A stretch of 5,952 nucleotides of DNA from assembly GCA_947628975.1 (NCBI GenBank), contig CANRBW010000100.1:1-5952 (forward strand), written 5' to 3'. The notes under the pieces are model-generated. The model made no database searches. It was not told the origin of the DNA and was given only the letters and a program-made list of their open reading frames with translations. This document shows positions 1 through 5,813 of the stretch, piece by piece. The translations under genes were made by a program, and so were the position numbers. The stretch's first letter is position 1. Each line of letters starts with the position of its first letter. The DNA comes from an uncultured Oscillospiraceae bacterium (GTDB taxonomy: Bacteria > Bacillota > Clostridia > Oscillospirales > Oscillospiraceae).

Positions 1-932
1 GTCTCGTGCATGCCGCCCTCGGGGGTGTGGACGTTGTTGGCGAAGGAGAGGATGGTCTCGGCGTAGGAGTCGTTGTACTGCAGGGCCACCTCGGCGAAGG
101 AGTCGTCCTTCATCCCCGACATATAGATCACGTCCTCGGTGAGGGCGGTCTTGGACCGGTTGAGCCAGGAGACGAACTCCCGGATCCCCCCGGCGTAACA
201 CATGGTGTGCTCCTTGGGGGGGAGGGGCTCCCCCTCCTGGTCGAGACGGGGCCGCTGGTCCCTGGTGGTGATGGACAGCCCCGCGTTCAAAAATGCCTCC
301 TCCCGCATCCGGGTGTGGAGAGTCTCGTAGTCGTAGACGGTGTCCTCAAACATCTCCGGGTCCGGCTTGAAGACCACCTCGGTGCCGGTGTGGTCGGTCT
401 CGCCCACCACCGTCATGGCCTGGGTGACCTCTCCCCGGGCAAACTTCATCTCGTAGATCTGCCCGTTCTTGTGGACCCGCACCTCCAGCCACTCCGACAG
501 GGCGTTGACCACGCTGGCCCCCACCCCGTGGAGGCCGCCGGAGACCTTGTACCCGCCCCCGCCGAACTTGCCCCCGGCGTGGAGGATGGTGTAGACCACC
601 TCCAGGGCGGGCTTGCCGGTCTGCTGCTGGATGTCCACCGGGATGCCCCGGCCGTTGTCGGTGACCTTGATGACGTCCCCCGGCAGGATGGTGACGGTGA
701 TCTCGGTGCAGTAGCCCGCCAGGGCCTCGTCGATGGCGTTGTCCACGATCTCGTAGACCAGGTGGTGGAGCCCAGAGGCGCTGGTGGAGCCGATGTACAT
801 CCCCGGGCGCTTCCGCACCGCCTCCAGCCCCTCCAGCACCTGGATCTCCGACGCGCCGTATTCATGCTCCACATGGGTGTTCTCCCGCGCGTCCAGGATC
901 AGCCCCTCGTCCTTTTCCATGTCCGTAGCCAT
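1..932 (-). CDS. gyrB: DNA gyrase subunit B (partial, 3' end beyond the window)
   Basis: This is the ATPase subunit of DNA gyrase, which with GyrA introduces negative supercoils. The window holds 310 complete codons: the GHKL ATPase domain and most of the transducer domain; the TOPRIM part lies off the left edge. Visible ATP-site residues are Glu61, Asn65 and Asp68-Glu69 in EIVDNAIDEALAG, Asp92 in TDNGRGIP, and the ATP-lid SGGLHGVG at 131-138. The start is the ATG at 932-930, preceded by GGAGGT (943-938) with 5-nt spacing. An in-frame ATG four codons on is a weaker alternative. The N-terminus is about 20 residues longer than that of E. coli. The position matching E. coli Arg136, a coumarin-binding residue, is Lys155. 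It follows remB by 162 bp and has its own promoter. ParE is the only serious alternative; synteny and near-identity to Bacillus GyrB motifs favour GyrB. Confidence 0.97.
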   Translation of the reverse strand, partial: MATDMEKDEGLILDARENTHVEHEYGASEIQVLEGLEAVRKRPGMYIGSTSASGLHHLVYEIVDNAIDEALAGYCTEITVTILPGDVIKVTDNGRGIPVDIQQQTGKPALEVVYTILHAGGKFGGGGYKVSGGLHGVGASVVNALSEWLEVRVHKNGQIYEMKFARGEVTQAMTVVGETDHTGTEVVFKPDPEMFEDTVYDYETLHTRMREEAFLNAGLSITTRDQRPRLDQEGEPLPPKEHTMCYAGGIREFVSWLNRSKTALTEDVIYMSGMKDDSFAEVALQYNDSYAETILSFANNVHTPEGGMHE

Positions 933-937
933 AGCTG

Positions 938-943
938 ACCTCC
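938..943 (-). promoter_or_regulatory. gyrB ribosome binding site
   Basis: GGAGGT on the minus strand is a full Shine-Dalgarno core 5 nt ahead of the gyrB ATG. It fixes the start at 932. Confidence 0.85.
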
Positions 944-961
944 GAAAGTAATATCTGGTAA

Positions 962-990
962 AGTATACCACAAATTTTCCCGGTTTGCAA
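962..990 (-). promoter_or_regulatory. gyrB promoter (sigma-A type, extended -10)
   Basis: On the minus strand, TTGCAA (990-985) is separated by exactly 17 bp from TATACT (967-962), and the -10 is preceded by TGG, giving an extended -10. Transcription would start near 955, leaving a leader of about 22 nt that contains the GGAGGT site. The stretch is AT-rich within a very GC-rich surround. The same TGTGGTATA string precedes dnaA. Activity is inferred from sequence only. Confidence 0.8.
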
Positions 991-993
991 ACC
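982..993. promoter_or_regulatory. 12-bp palindrome over the gyrB -35
   Basis: GGTTTGCAAACC is a perfect inverted repeat (GGTTTG/CAAACC) that contains the whole -35 hexamer of the gyrB promoter. A dimeric protein bound here would block RNA polymerase, so it could be an operator. It may also be chance; no regulator is identifiable. Confidence 0.35.
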
Positions 994-1094
994 CTTTCCG
1001 CCCCTCCGGCCCCGGCCCGCCGGGTCGGTCTCCGGACCGCTCCTCCCGGCCCCAGGTCCCTCGGCCCGATTCCGGAGAGGAGAAACCGCCCTGT

Positions 1095-1343
1095 TTATTC
1101 CAGACTGTTTTCCGCCAGACGGCGGCCCAGGGTGGCCGCGCGCACCGGGGAGAGGTAGTTGGCCCAGTCGCTGACCACCAGGGACGCGGGCAGGCCCCGG
1201 CCGATGTCGATCAGCTCCCCGGCCTCCTCCGCCCGCCGCAAAAACGCCTGGGTCCGGCGCGAGGCGGACACGTTGTCCAAATCGAACACGCCGATGATCT
1301 CCTCGAAGGGCAGCACCGTGCTGTATCCCAGATGCAAATACAT
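1095..1343 (-). CDS. remB: RemB/YaaB-type DUF370 regulator
   Basis: This 82-residue protein starts MYLHLGYS and closely resembles Bacillus YaaB/RemB (DUF370, 'extracellular matrix regulatory protein'). In Bacillus the related RemA is a DNA-binding activator of matrix and osmoprotection genes; the role of RemB is less clear, so function here is inferred. Family-like segments are the N-terminal MYLHLG, the IIGVFDLDN strand near 16-24, and the SLVVSDWANYLSPVRAATL segment near 54-72. Unlike Bacillus, the middle (25-50) is rich in Arg and Glu. The ATG shares one base with the recF stop (TGATG), which implies translational coupling; only a weak AGGTGG precedes it. It is the last gene before the gyrB promoter. 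The usual place of yaaB between recF and gyrB supports the call. Confidence 0.87.
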   Translation of the reverse strand: MYLHLGYSTVLPFEEIIGVFDLDNVSASRRTQAFLRRAEEAGELIDIGRGLPASLVVSDWANYLSPVRAATLGRRLAENSLE

Positions 1344-2440
1344 CACGCCACCACCTGTCCGCCTCGGATGAGGAACTTTTTCGCCGTGGGGAACTCCCCC
1401 TCCTCGCAGGCGGTGATGAACACCTGCCCGCCCCGGATGTGTTCCAGCACGAACTCCCGGCGGTACTGGTCCAGCTCGGAGAGCACGTCGTCCAGCAGCA
1501 GCACCGGCCACTGGCCCGCGTCGGCGTAGAACACCTCTCTGGCCCCCAGCTTCAGGGCCAGGGCGGCGGTCCTGGCCTGGCCCTGGGAGGCGTACTCCTT
1601 GGCCGGGCGGCCGTCGATGGCCAGTTCCAGGTCGTCCTTGTGGGGCCCGGACAGGCACTGGTGAGCCTCCAGCTCCGCCTGCCGGTGGCTCTGCTGGTGC
1701 TCCAACAGGGCCTCGAAGATCTCCCGGCTCCCCGCCAGGGGATCGGCCACGGTGGACACCGTCTTGTAGCGCAGTTCCAGCCGCTCCCGGCCCCCGGCGC
1801 ACTGGGCGTGGATGGCCGGGGCGGTCTCCCGGAGCCGCCGGACGAAGTGGGCCCGGTAGTGGATCAGCACCGCCCCCACCTGGGCCATCCGCAGGGAAAA
1901 GTCGTCCAGGGCGTCCAGCAGGTCGGGCCGCTGGGGGTAGTCCTTCAGGATGCGGGTCTTGTGCTCGTGGAGCCGCCGGTACTCCGCCAGGGCCAGGGCG
2001 TACCGCCCCCGGAGCTGACAGATGTGCTCGTCAAAAAACCGCCGGCGCTCCGCCGCCCCGGCCTTGACCAAAAACAGGTCCTCCGGGCAGAACAGTACCG
2101 CCCGCAGGCTGTCTGCCAGTTCCGCGCCGGCGCGGAGGCGCACCCCGTTGGCGAAGAGCTGTCTCCGCCCCGCCCTGGCCAGCCTGGCCTCCAGGGTCAC
2201 CGCCCTGGTCCCGTTCCAGACCTGGGCGGTGAGGAAGCCGTGGTCCACCCCCAGGGTGATCAACTCCCGGTCATACCTGGCCCGGTGGGACCGGCCCGCC
2301 GACAGGTAGAACACCGCCTCCAACAGGTTGGTCTTCCCCTGGGCGTTGTCCCCGTAGAAGACGTTGACCCCCGGGGCGAAGGTCAGCTCCGCGTGGGGGT
2401 AGTTGCGCCAGAACTCCAGGGTCAGGGCGTCTAGCCGCAT
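1343..2440 (-). CDS. recF: DNA replication and repair protein RecF
   Basis: RecF is a cytosolic SMC/ABC-like ATPase that acts with RecO and RecR to load RecA at single-strand gaps and stalled forks. The 365-residue product is of normal family length. Motifs in order: the RNYPHAEL N-terminal segment (12-19), Walker A GDNAQGKT (30-37), the SGPHKDDL segment (264-271), ABC signature SQGQ (285-288), Walker B VLLLDD (313-318) and D-loop SELD (321-324). The arm between the Walker motifs is short, as expected for RecF and unlike long coiled-coil SMC or RecN. The ATG at 2440 overlaps the end of the S4 gene by 10 nt; a GGAG lies only 2 nt before it, so translation probably depends on the upstream gene. 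The stop overlaps the remB start by one base. All ATPase residues are intact. Confidence 0.96.
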   Translation of the reverse strand: MRLDALTLEFWRNYPHAELTFAPGVNVFYGDNAQGKTNLLEAVFYLSAGRSHRARYDRELITLGVDHGFLTAQVWNGTRAVTLEARLARAGRRQLFANGVRLRAGAELADSLRAVLFCPEDLFLVKAGAAERRRFFDEHICQLRGRYALALAEYRRLHEHKTRILKDYPQRPDLLDALDDFSLRMAQVGAVLIHYRAHFVRRLRETAPAIHAQCAGGRERLELRYKTVSTVADPLAGSREIFEALLEHQQSHRQAELEAHQCLSGPHKDDLELAIDGRPAKEYASQGQARTAALALKLGAREVFYADAGQWPVLLLDDVLSELDQYRREFVLEHIRGGQVFITACEEGEFPTAKKFLIRGGQVVA

Positions 2441-2640
2441 AGCTCCACGCTCTTTCCGTCAAACTCCACCCGGTCCCCCGGCCGGAGCTTTTTCCCCCGC
2501 ATGGTACACACCTCTCCGTTGACCCGGACCGCCCCGGCCTGGACCGCCTCCTTGGCCTCCCCGCCGGTGGGGCAGAGCCCGGCGAACTTCAGCAGGGCGT
2601 CCAGCTTGATGAAGTCGGTGCGGATGCTCACCCGCTCCAT
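2431..2640 (-). CDS. yaaA: S4-domain RNA-binding protein, YaaA/RlbA family
   Basis: This 69-residue protein is essentially a single S4 RNA-binding fold (about 11-62): LDALLKFAGLCPTGGEAK, then QAGAVRVNGE and RRG-like MRGKKLRPGD. The GGEAK turn, the VRVNGE strand and the LRPGD loop are S4 hallmarks. The counterpart in Bacillus, YaaA (also called RlbA), sits in the same slot between dnaN and recF and has been associated with ribosome assembly; the role here is inferred from that. The start is the ATG at 2640, one base after the dnaN stop (TGAGATG), so it is probably translated by re-initiation. Its 3' end overlaps recF by 10 nt. The length matches the family (about 70 residues). HslR-type S4 heat-shock proteins are a less likely alternative because of synteny. 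Confidence 0.9.
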   Translation of the reverse strand: MERVSIRTDFIKLDALLKFAGLCPTGGEAKEAVQAGAVRVNGEVCTMRGKKLRPGDRVEFDGKSVELCG

Positions 2641-2641
2641 C

Positions 2642-3760
2642 TCAGACCCCCGCCTTCAGCCGCACCGGCAGGACCAGGTAGAGGAAGCTCTCGTCCTCCC
2701 GGCTCTCCGGCAACACCACACAGGGGGAGACGGGGGTGTTCAGCTCCAGCCGCACCCGCTCGGTCGGGGCGAAGCGCAGCGCGTCGGAGAGATAGCGGTT
2801 GTCGAAGCCGATCTCCAGCCCCTGGCCGTCCCCTTCCACCGGACAGAGGTCGCTGGCGTCCCCGATGGCGGACTTGGTGGTGATGAACAGCTGGTTCTCC
2901 CGGAAGGTACAGCGCAGGGGGTTCTTCATCTTGTCGCTGAGGATCAGGCTCACCCGGTTGATGGAGGCCAGCAGGTCCCTGGTCTGGCCCACCACCGAAA
3001 TCTTGTTCTCCTTGGGGATGGACTGGCGGTAGTTGAGGAATTCCCCCTCCAACCGCCGGCACACCACGATGGTGTCCCCGATGGAGAAGAGGATGTGGGC
3101 CGGGCCCTGGGTGATGGTCACCTCCTGGTCCGTCTCCCCGCAGATTTTCTCCACCTCGCCCAGGGCGAAGGCGGGGGCCACGAAGGAATAACTCCCGTTC
3201 CCCGGATTTTTCAGCAGTTTTTCCCGCCGCAGGGCCAGCCGGAACCCGTCCAGGCTCACCATGGTCAGGGTGTCCCCCTCCACCTCCATCAGCGAGCCGG
3301 TGTGGACCGGCCGGATGTCCTGGCTGGACACGGCGAAGATGGTCTGGCCGATCATGCTCTTCAAGTCGCTCTGGCGGAGGGAAAACTCGTTCTCCCCCTG
3401 GACCTCTGGCAATTCTGGGAACTCCTCGGGGTCGATGGCCTGGATGGTGTAGTGGCTGGCGCCGCAGTCGATCTTCACCGTCAGCCCCTGGGCGGCGATG
3501 GTGACCGGCTCGTCGGGCAGTTTGCGGACGATCTCGCCAAAGAGCCGGGCGGAGATGACCAAGGTCCCCTGCTCGTCGATCTTGGCCGGCACGGTGGTCT
3601 GGATGCCGGTGGACTCCAGATTATACCCCGTCAGCCGCAGCGCGCCCAGGGCCTCCACCAGGATCCCCTCCAGGGCGGGGATGGAGGTCTTGGGGGCCAC
3701 CGCCCGGCCGGTGACGGTGATGGCCGTCTGCAACAGGGCCTTTTCGCAGGTAAAACGCAT
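2642..3760 (-). CDS. dnaN: DNA polymerase III beta sliding clamp
   Basis: DnaN forms the ring-shaped dimer that tethers the replicative polymerase to DNA and docks other repair and replication proteins. The product has 372 residues from the chosen ATG, a normal length. The three clamp domains are recognisable from SARLFGEIVRKLP (about 70-82, domain I), QTIFAVSSQDIRPVHTGSLMEVEG and DGFRLALRREKL (domain II), and the C-terminal LVLPVRL, the family's LPVR ending. Here the tail continues KAGV, whereas Bacillus ends TY. The open frame extends three codons further, to a GTG at 3769, but that GTG lies inside the AAGGTGA Shine-Dalgarno sequence, and the family starts M-[KR]-F, so ATG 3760 is preferred. 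It lies 273 bp after dnaA, across the putative oriC, and is followed after one base by the S4 gene. Confidence 0.97.
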   Translation of the reverse strand: MRFTCEKALLQTAITVTGRAVAPKTSIPALEGILVEALGALRLTGYNLESTGIQTTVPAKIDEQGTLVISARLFGEIVRKLPDEPVTIAAQGLTVKIDCGASHYTIQAIDPEEFPELPEVQGENEFSLRQSDLKSMIGQTIFAVSSQDIRPVHTGSLMEVEGDTLTMVSLDGFRLALRREKLLKNPGNGSYSFVAPAFALGEVEKICGETDQEVTITQGPAHILFSIGDTIVVCRRLEGEFLNYRQSIPKENKISVVGQTRDLLASINRVSLILSDKMKNPLRCTFRENQLFITTKSAIGDASDLCPVEGDGQGLEIGFDNRYLSDALRFAPTERVRLELNTPVSPCVVLPESREDESFLYLVLPVRLKAGV

Positions 3761-3765
3761 TTTTC

Positions 3766-3772
3766 TCACCTT
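3766..3772 (-). promoter_or_regulatory. dnaN ribosome binding site
   Basis: AAGGTGA on the minus strand pairs with the anti-Shine-Dalgarno tail and ends 5 nt before the ATG at 3760. It includes the competing GTG at 3769-3767, which makes that start unlikely. Confidence 0.65.
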
Positions 3773-3780
3773 GCCTTTCT

Positions 3781-3812
3781 CCCCGCCTCTTTTTCTTCAA
3801 AAAAAGAAGGGG
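3781..3812. other. AT-rich hairpin near dnaN; possible unwinding region or terminator-like element
   Basis: CCTCTTTTT (3786-3794) pairs with AAAAAGAAG (3801-3809), including one G-T wobble, around a 6-nt loop, and outer C and G runs (3781-3784, 3809-3812) can extend it. It is the most AT-rich stretch of the dnaA-dnaN gap together with the following ATTTTTTAGAAAT to about 3826, so it could be the DNA unwinding element beside the DnaA boxes. On the plus strand it is followed by a T-run like an intrinsic terminator, but no plus-strand gene leads into it. A close relative lies at 5920-5949. Confidence 0.4.
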
Positions 3813-3910
3813 ATTTTTTAGAAATCAGAACCAGGGATGAGGAAACTGTCGTGTCTTTCCTCCAGCGCCCCCTCGGTCCTTGGAATTTCAACCCTTTTCT
3901 CCCTGTTTTG

Positions 3911-4027
3911 CCGTCCACGCCTCTCCCACATTTCGCCCGTCCTCTTTGTGGAGCTTTTGTGGACGTCCGCCCGCCTTCCACAGGTTTCCACGCCCTTCCA
4001 CGTGGACCTCTGTGGATCTGTGGAAGT
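3911..4027. other. oriC: Putative oriC: cluster of DnaA-box-like sites
   Basis: The 117 bp next to the dnaA stop hold about eight CCAC/GTGG cores resembling the DnaA box TTATNCACA. TGTGGA-type sites begin at 3947, 3958, 4011 and 4019. CCACA/CCACG-type sites end near 3919, 3982, 3992 and 4002, and CCACGTGG at 3998-4005 also supplies one on the other strand. The best is TGTGGATCT (4011-4019, 7 of 9 matches); none is perfect. Three sites form a tandem 10-bp series (about 3974-4003) and two an 11-bp series, so they face the same side of the helix. Bacillus also has a DnaA-box cluster between dnaA and dnaN, next to its unwinding site, which supports oriC. Confidence 0.8.
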
Positions 4028-4033
4028 TCTCCC

Positions 4034-5356
4034 TCACTCGAACTTTCCGTTGATGGAGCTCTTCAGGTCCCGGATGATTTCCCCCAGGTCCGGGTCTGTC
4101 TTCAAAAGGGACTCCACCCGCTTGATGGAGGAGATGACGGTGGAGTAGTGGCGGTTATTGAAGATGGCGCCAATCTCCTGAAGGGCCAGCCCGGTCATGG
4201 ACCGGATGAGGTACATGGCCACGTTTCTGGCCGCCGAGACGCTCTTGCTTTGGCCCTCCCCCCGGATCACCTCCGGGTCGATGTTGTAGAACTGGGCCAC
4301 CTCGTTGATGATGAGGTCAGGGGAGGGGAGAAACTCGTTTTTCGTGGAGAGCATATCCCGCAGGGCCCGGATCACGTTGTCCACGTTGATCTGGGCGCCC
4401 TCCAGCTCGTGCATGGCCACCAGCTTGCTCACCGTGCCCTCGATTTGCCGGACGTTGGCGGTGATGTTCTCCGCCACATACTGGAGGACTGAGTCGGGGA
4501 GCTGTACCCCCCTGGCCACCGCCTTGTTTTTCACGATGGCCACCCTGGTCTCGTAGTCGGGGGGCTGGATGTCGGCGGCCAGGCCCCACTCGAACCGGGT
4601 CCGCAGCCGCTCCTCCAGCCGCAGCATCTCCTGGGGGGGCCGGTCGGAGGTGAAGACGATCTGCTTTTTCTGCTCGTGGAGGGTGTTGAAGGTGTGGAAC
4701 AGCTCCTCCTCGCTGGCGTTCTTCCCCGCCACGAACTGCACGTCGTCCATCAAGAAGACGTCCACGTCCCGATACTTCTTCCGGAAGGCGTCCATGTACC
4801 GCTCCTGGGAGCGCAGGATCTCGATGAGCTCGTTGACGAAGGACTCGCTCTTGACGTACATCACCTTCCACTCCGGGTGGGCGTCGTGGACGGCGTGGGC
4901 GATGGCGTAGAGCAGATGGGTCTTGCCCAGGCCCGACGCGCCGTAGATGAACAGCGGGTTGTAGCTCAGCCCCGGATTCTCCGCCACCTTCCTGGCGGCG
5001 TTGTAGGCGAACCGGTTGGAGGCCCCCACCACGAAGGTCTGGAAGGTGTAGTCCTCCGTCCCCGGCAGGAAGGGCTGCTTCAACTCCCCGGACTGCCACC
5101 GCCTGGCGGTCTCCTCGTCCACCAGCCGCAGGGAGAACTCCTGGGAAAAGAGCTCCGACAGGGCCTTTTCCACGTCCTTCTTGTAGCGCTGTTCAATGAT
5201 GTCCCGCTTGAACTCTTCCGGGGCGCAGAGGACCAGGGTGTTCTCCTCCACCGCCACGGCGTAGGCGTCGGAAAACCAGGTCCGTATGGTGGTGGAGGTC
5301 AACTGCTCCCCCAGCACCACCAGCGCTTTTTTCCATATCTCCCGCGCAGCGTTCAC
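4034..5356 (-). CDS. dnaA: Chromosomal replication initiator DnaA
   Basis: DnaA binds boxes at oriC, oligomerises with ATP and opens the duplex; it also acts as a transcription factor. From the chosen GTG the product has 440 residues. Domain I (NAAREIWKKAL..., 2-80) is followed by a short linker of about 20 residues and the AAA+ domain: Walker A GASGLGKT (139-146), Walker B FLMDDVQF with DD at 204-205, sensor 1 TSDRP (236-240), box VII Arg254 in TRFEWG, and sensor 2 Arg303 in NVRQIEG. Domain IV has AARN (Arg377) and a helix-turn-helix whose recognition segment is RHYST (402-406) instead of the usual RDHTT. An upstream ATG at 5410 is in frame, but a promoter lies inside that extension and GTG 5356 gives the family-like start M-N-A-A-R-E-I-W behind a GGAGG-containing purine run. 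Confidence 0.96.
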   Translation of the reverse strand: MNAAREIWKKALVVLGEQLTSTTIRTWFSDAYAVAVEENTLVLCAPEEFKRDIIEQRYKKDVEKALSELFSQEFSLRLVDEETARRWQSGELKQPFLPGTEDYTFQTFVVGASNRFAYNAARKVAENPGLSYNPLFIYGASGLGKTHLLYAIAHAVHDAHPEWKVMYVKSESFVNELIEILRSQERYMDAFRKKYRDVDVFLMDDVQFVAGKNASEEELFHTFNTLHEQKKQIVFTSDRPPQEMLRLEERLRTRFEWGLAADIQPPDYETRVAIVKNKAVARGVQLPDSVLQYVAENITANVRQIEGTVSKLVAMHELEGAQINVDNVIRALRDMLSTKNEFLPSPDLIINEVAQFYNIDPEVIRGEGQSKSVSAARNVAMYLIRSMTGLALQEIGAIFNNRHYSTVISSIKRVESLLKTDPDLGEIIRDLKSSINGKFE

Positions 5357-5364
5357 CGCCCCGT

Positions 5365-5373
5365 CCCCCTCCC
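5365..5373 (-). promoter_or_regulatory. dnaA ribosome binding site (supports GTG start)
   Basis: GGGAGGGGG on the minus strand contains GGAGG (5372-5368), 11 nt before the GTG at 5356. The spacing is rather long. The competing ATG at 5410 also has a GGAGG, but only 2 nt away, which is too close to work well. Confidence 0.55.
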
Positions 5374-5398
5374 GGATCACCACCGGATCGAATACCCC

Positions 5399-5427
5399 AT
5401 TATACCACATCGCCTCCGAAAATACAA
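5399..5427 (-). promoter_or_regulatory. dnaA promoter (sigma-A type, extended -10)
   Basis: On the minus strand a perfect TATAAT (5404-5399) with an upstream TGG lies 17 bp from TTGTAT (5427-5422), a 3-of-6 match to the -35. The extended -10 compensates for the weak -35. Transcription should start near 5392, giving a leader of about 36 nt to the GTG start. It probably also serves dnaN and the genes downstream, since no clear promoter is seen in the dnaA-dnaN gap. Confidence 0.75.
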
Positions 5428-5450
5428 CACCTTCACCCCCGCACCTTCAC
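5428..5450. repeat. 9-bp direct repeat abutting the dnaA -35
   Basis: CACCTTCAC occurs at 5428-5436 and 5442-5450, 14 bp apart. On the minus strand this is GTGAAGGTG twice, ending right at the -35 hexamer. The position suits an activator or repressor site. It matches neither the DnaA box nor the Spo0A box consensus that I know. Confidence 0.45.
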
Positions 5451-5519
5451 GCGGAAACAGACGGGATACGTCTGCTGTACGTCGCGTGGCTAGACGCTGT
5501 ACATCTGCTGTATCATCAC

Positions 5520-5571
5520 GGGCGGGCGGGCTTCAGGCTTCCAGCAACGATTCTGCGATAACCTTTCGTGG
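5520..5571. repeat. G-tract module, copy 1
   Basis: This is the extra part of the first 82-bp unit. It begins with GGGCGGGCGGG (5520-5530), then CTTCAGGCTTCCAGCAAC (5531-5548) and TTCTGCGATAA (5551-5561). The last two blocks recur identically 180 bp to the right. Confidence 0.8.
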
Positions 5572-5698
5572 CTAGGCGGTGTTCTCTGCTGGACCTTGCA
5601 GGACTAGACGGTGTACGGTTGCTGTGCGTCGCAGGACTAGACGCTGTACATCTGCTGTATCTTGCAGGAATAGGCGCTGAAACTAGCTGTTCCTAGCA

Positions 5699-5751
5699 GG
5701 GGTGGGTGGGCTTCAGGCTTCCAGCAACAGTTCTGCGATAATCTTACAGGA
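5699..5751. repeat. G-tract module, copy 2
   Basis: It begins with GGGGTGGGTGGG (5699-5710), then the same 18-bp and 11-bp blocks as copy 1 (5711-5728 and 5731-5741). The spacing to copy 1 is exactly 180 bp, so a multi-unit block was probably duplicated. Confidence 0.8.
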
Positions 5752-5813
5752 CTAAGCGGTGTACATCTGCTGTGCGTTGCAGGGCTAGGCGCTGTTCTCT
5801 GCTGTACCTTCCA

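Noticed and set aside
1003..1080. Intrinsic terminator between remB and gyrB
   Set aside because: GC-rich stems such as CGGTC-TCCG-GACCG (1026-1039) can form, but no T-run follows, so this is probably just GC-rich spacer. Termination here is not shown.
3812..3850. DnaA-trio motif next to the AT-rich region
   Set aside because: The minus strand reads GTTCTGATTTCTAAA here, which gives only a few imperfect triplets and is not next to a box as in Bacillus.
3813..3911. Separate dnaN promoter in the dnaA-dnaN gap
   Set aside because: TTGAAA and TCTAAA-like hexamers occur on the minus strand, but none pair at 16-18 bp spacing with adequate matches.
2501..4492. A 663-codon open frame on the plus strand, and other long plus-strand frames at 6-938, 1439-2434 and 4676-5575
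   Set aside because: They lie opposite recognisable minus-strand genes, translate to low-complexity Gly/Leu/Val/His/Gln-rich sequence without family motifs, and arise because high-GC codon use leaves few stops on the opposite strand.
5604..5698. Array encoding an 11-residue repeated peptide (LDAVHLLYLAG-like frame)
   Set aside because: The frame is open only across a few units, has no start with a ribosome site, and units of 32 and 82 bp shift the frame.
5551..5741. TTATCGCAG (minus strand, two copies) as an altered DnaA box
   Set aside because: It matches only 5 of 9 positions of the DnaA box, occurs only in the two full G-tract modules, and lacks the CCAC core kept in the dnaA-dnaN cluster.
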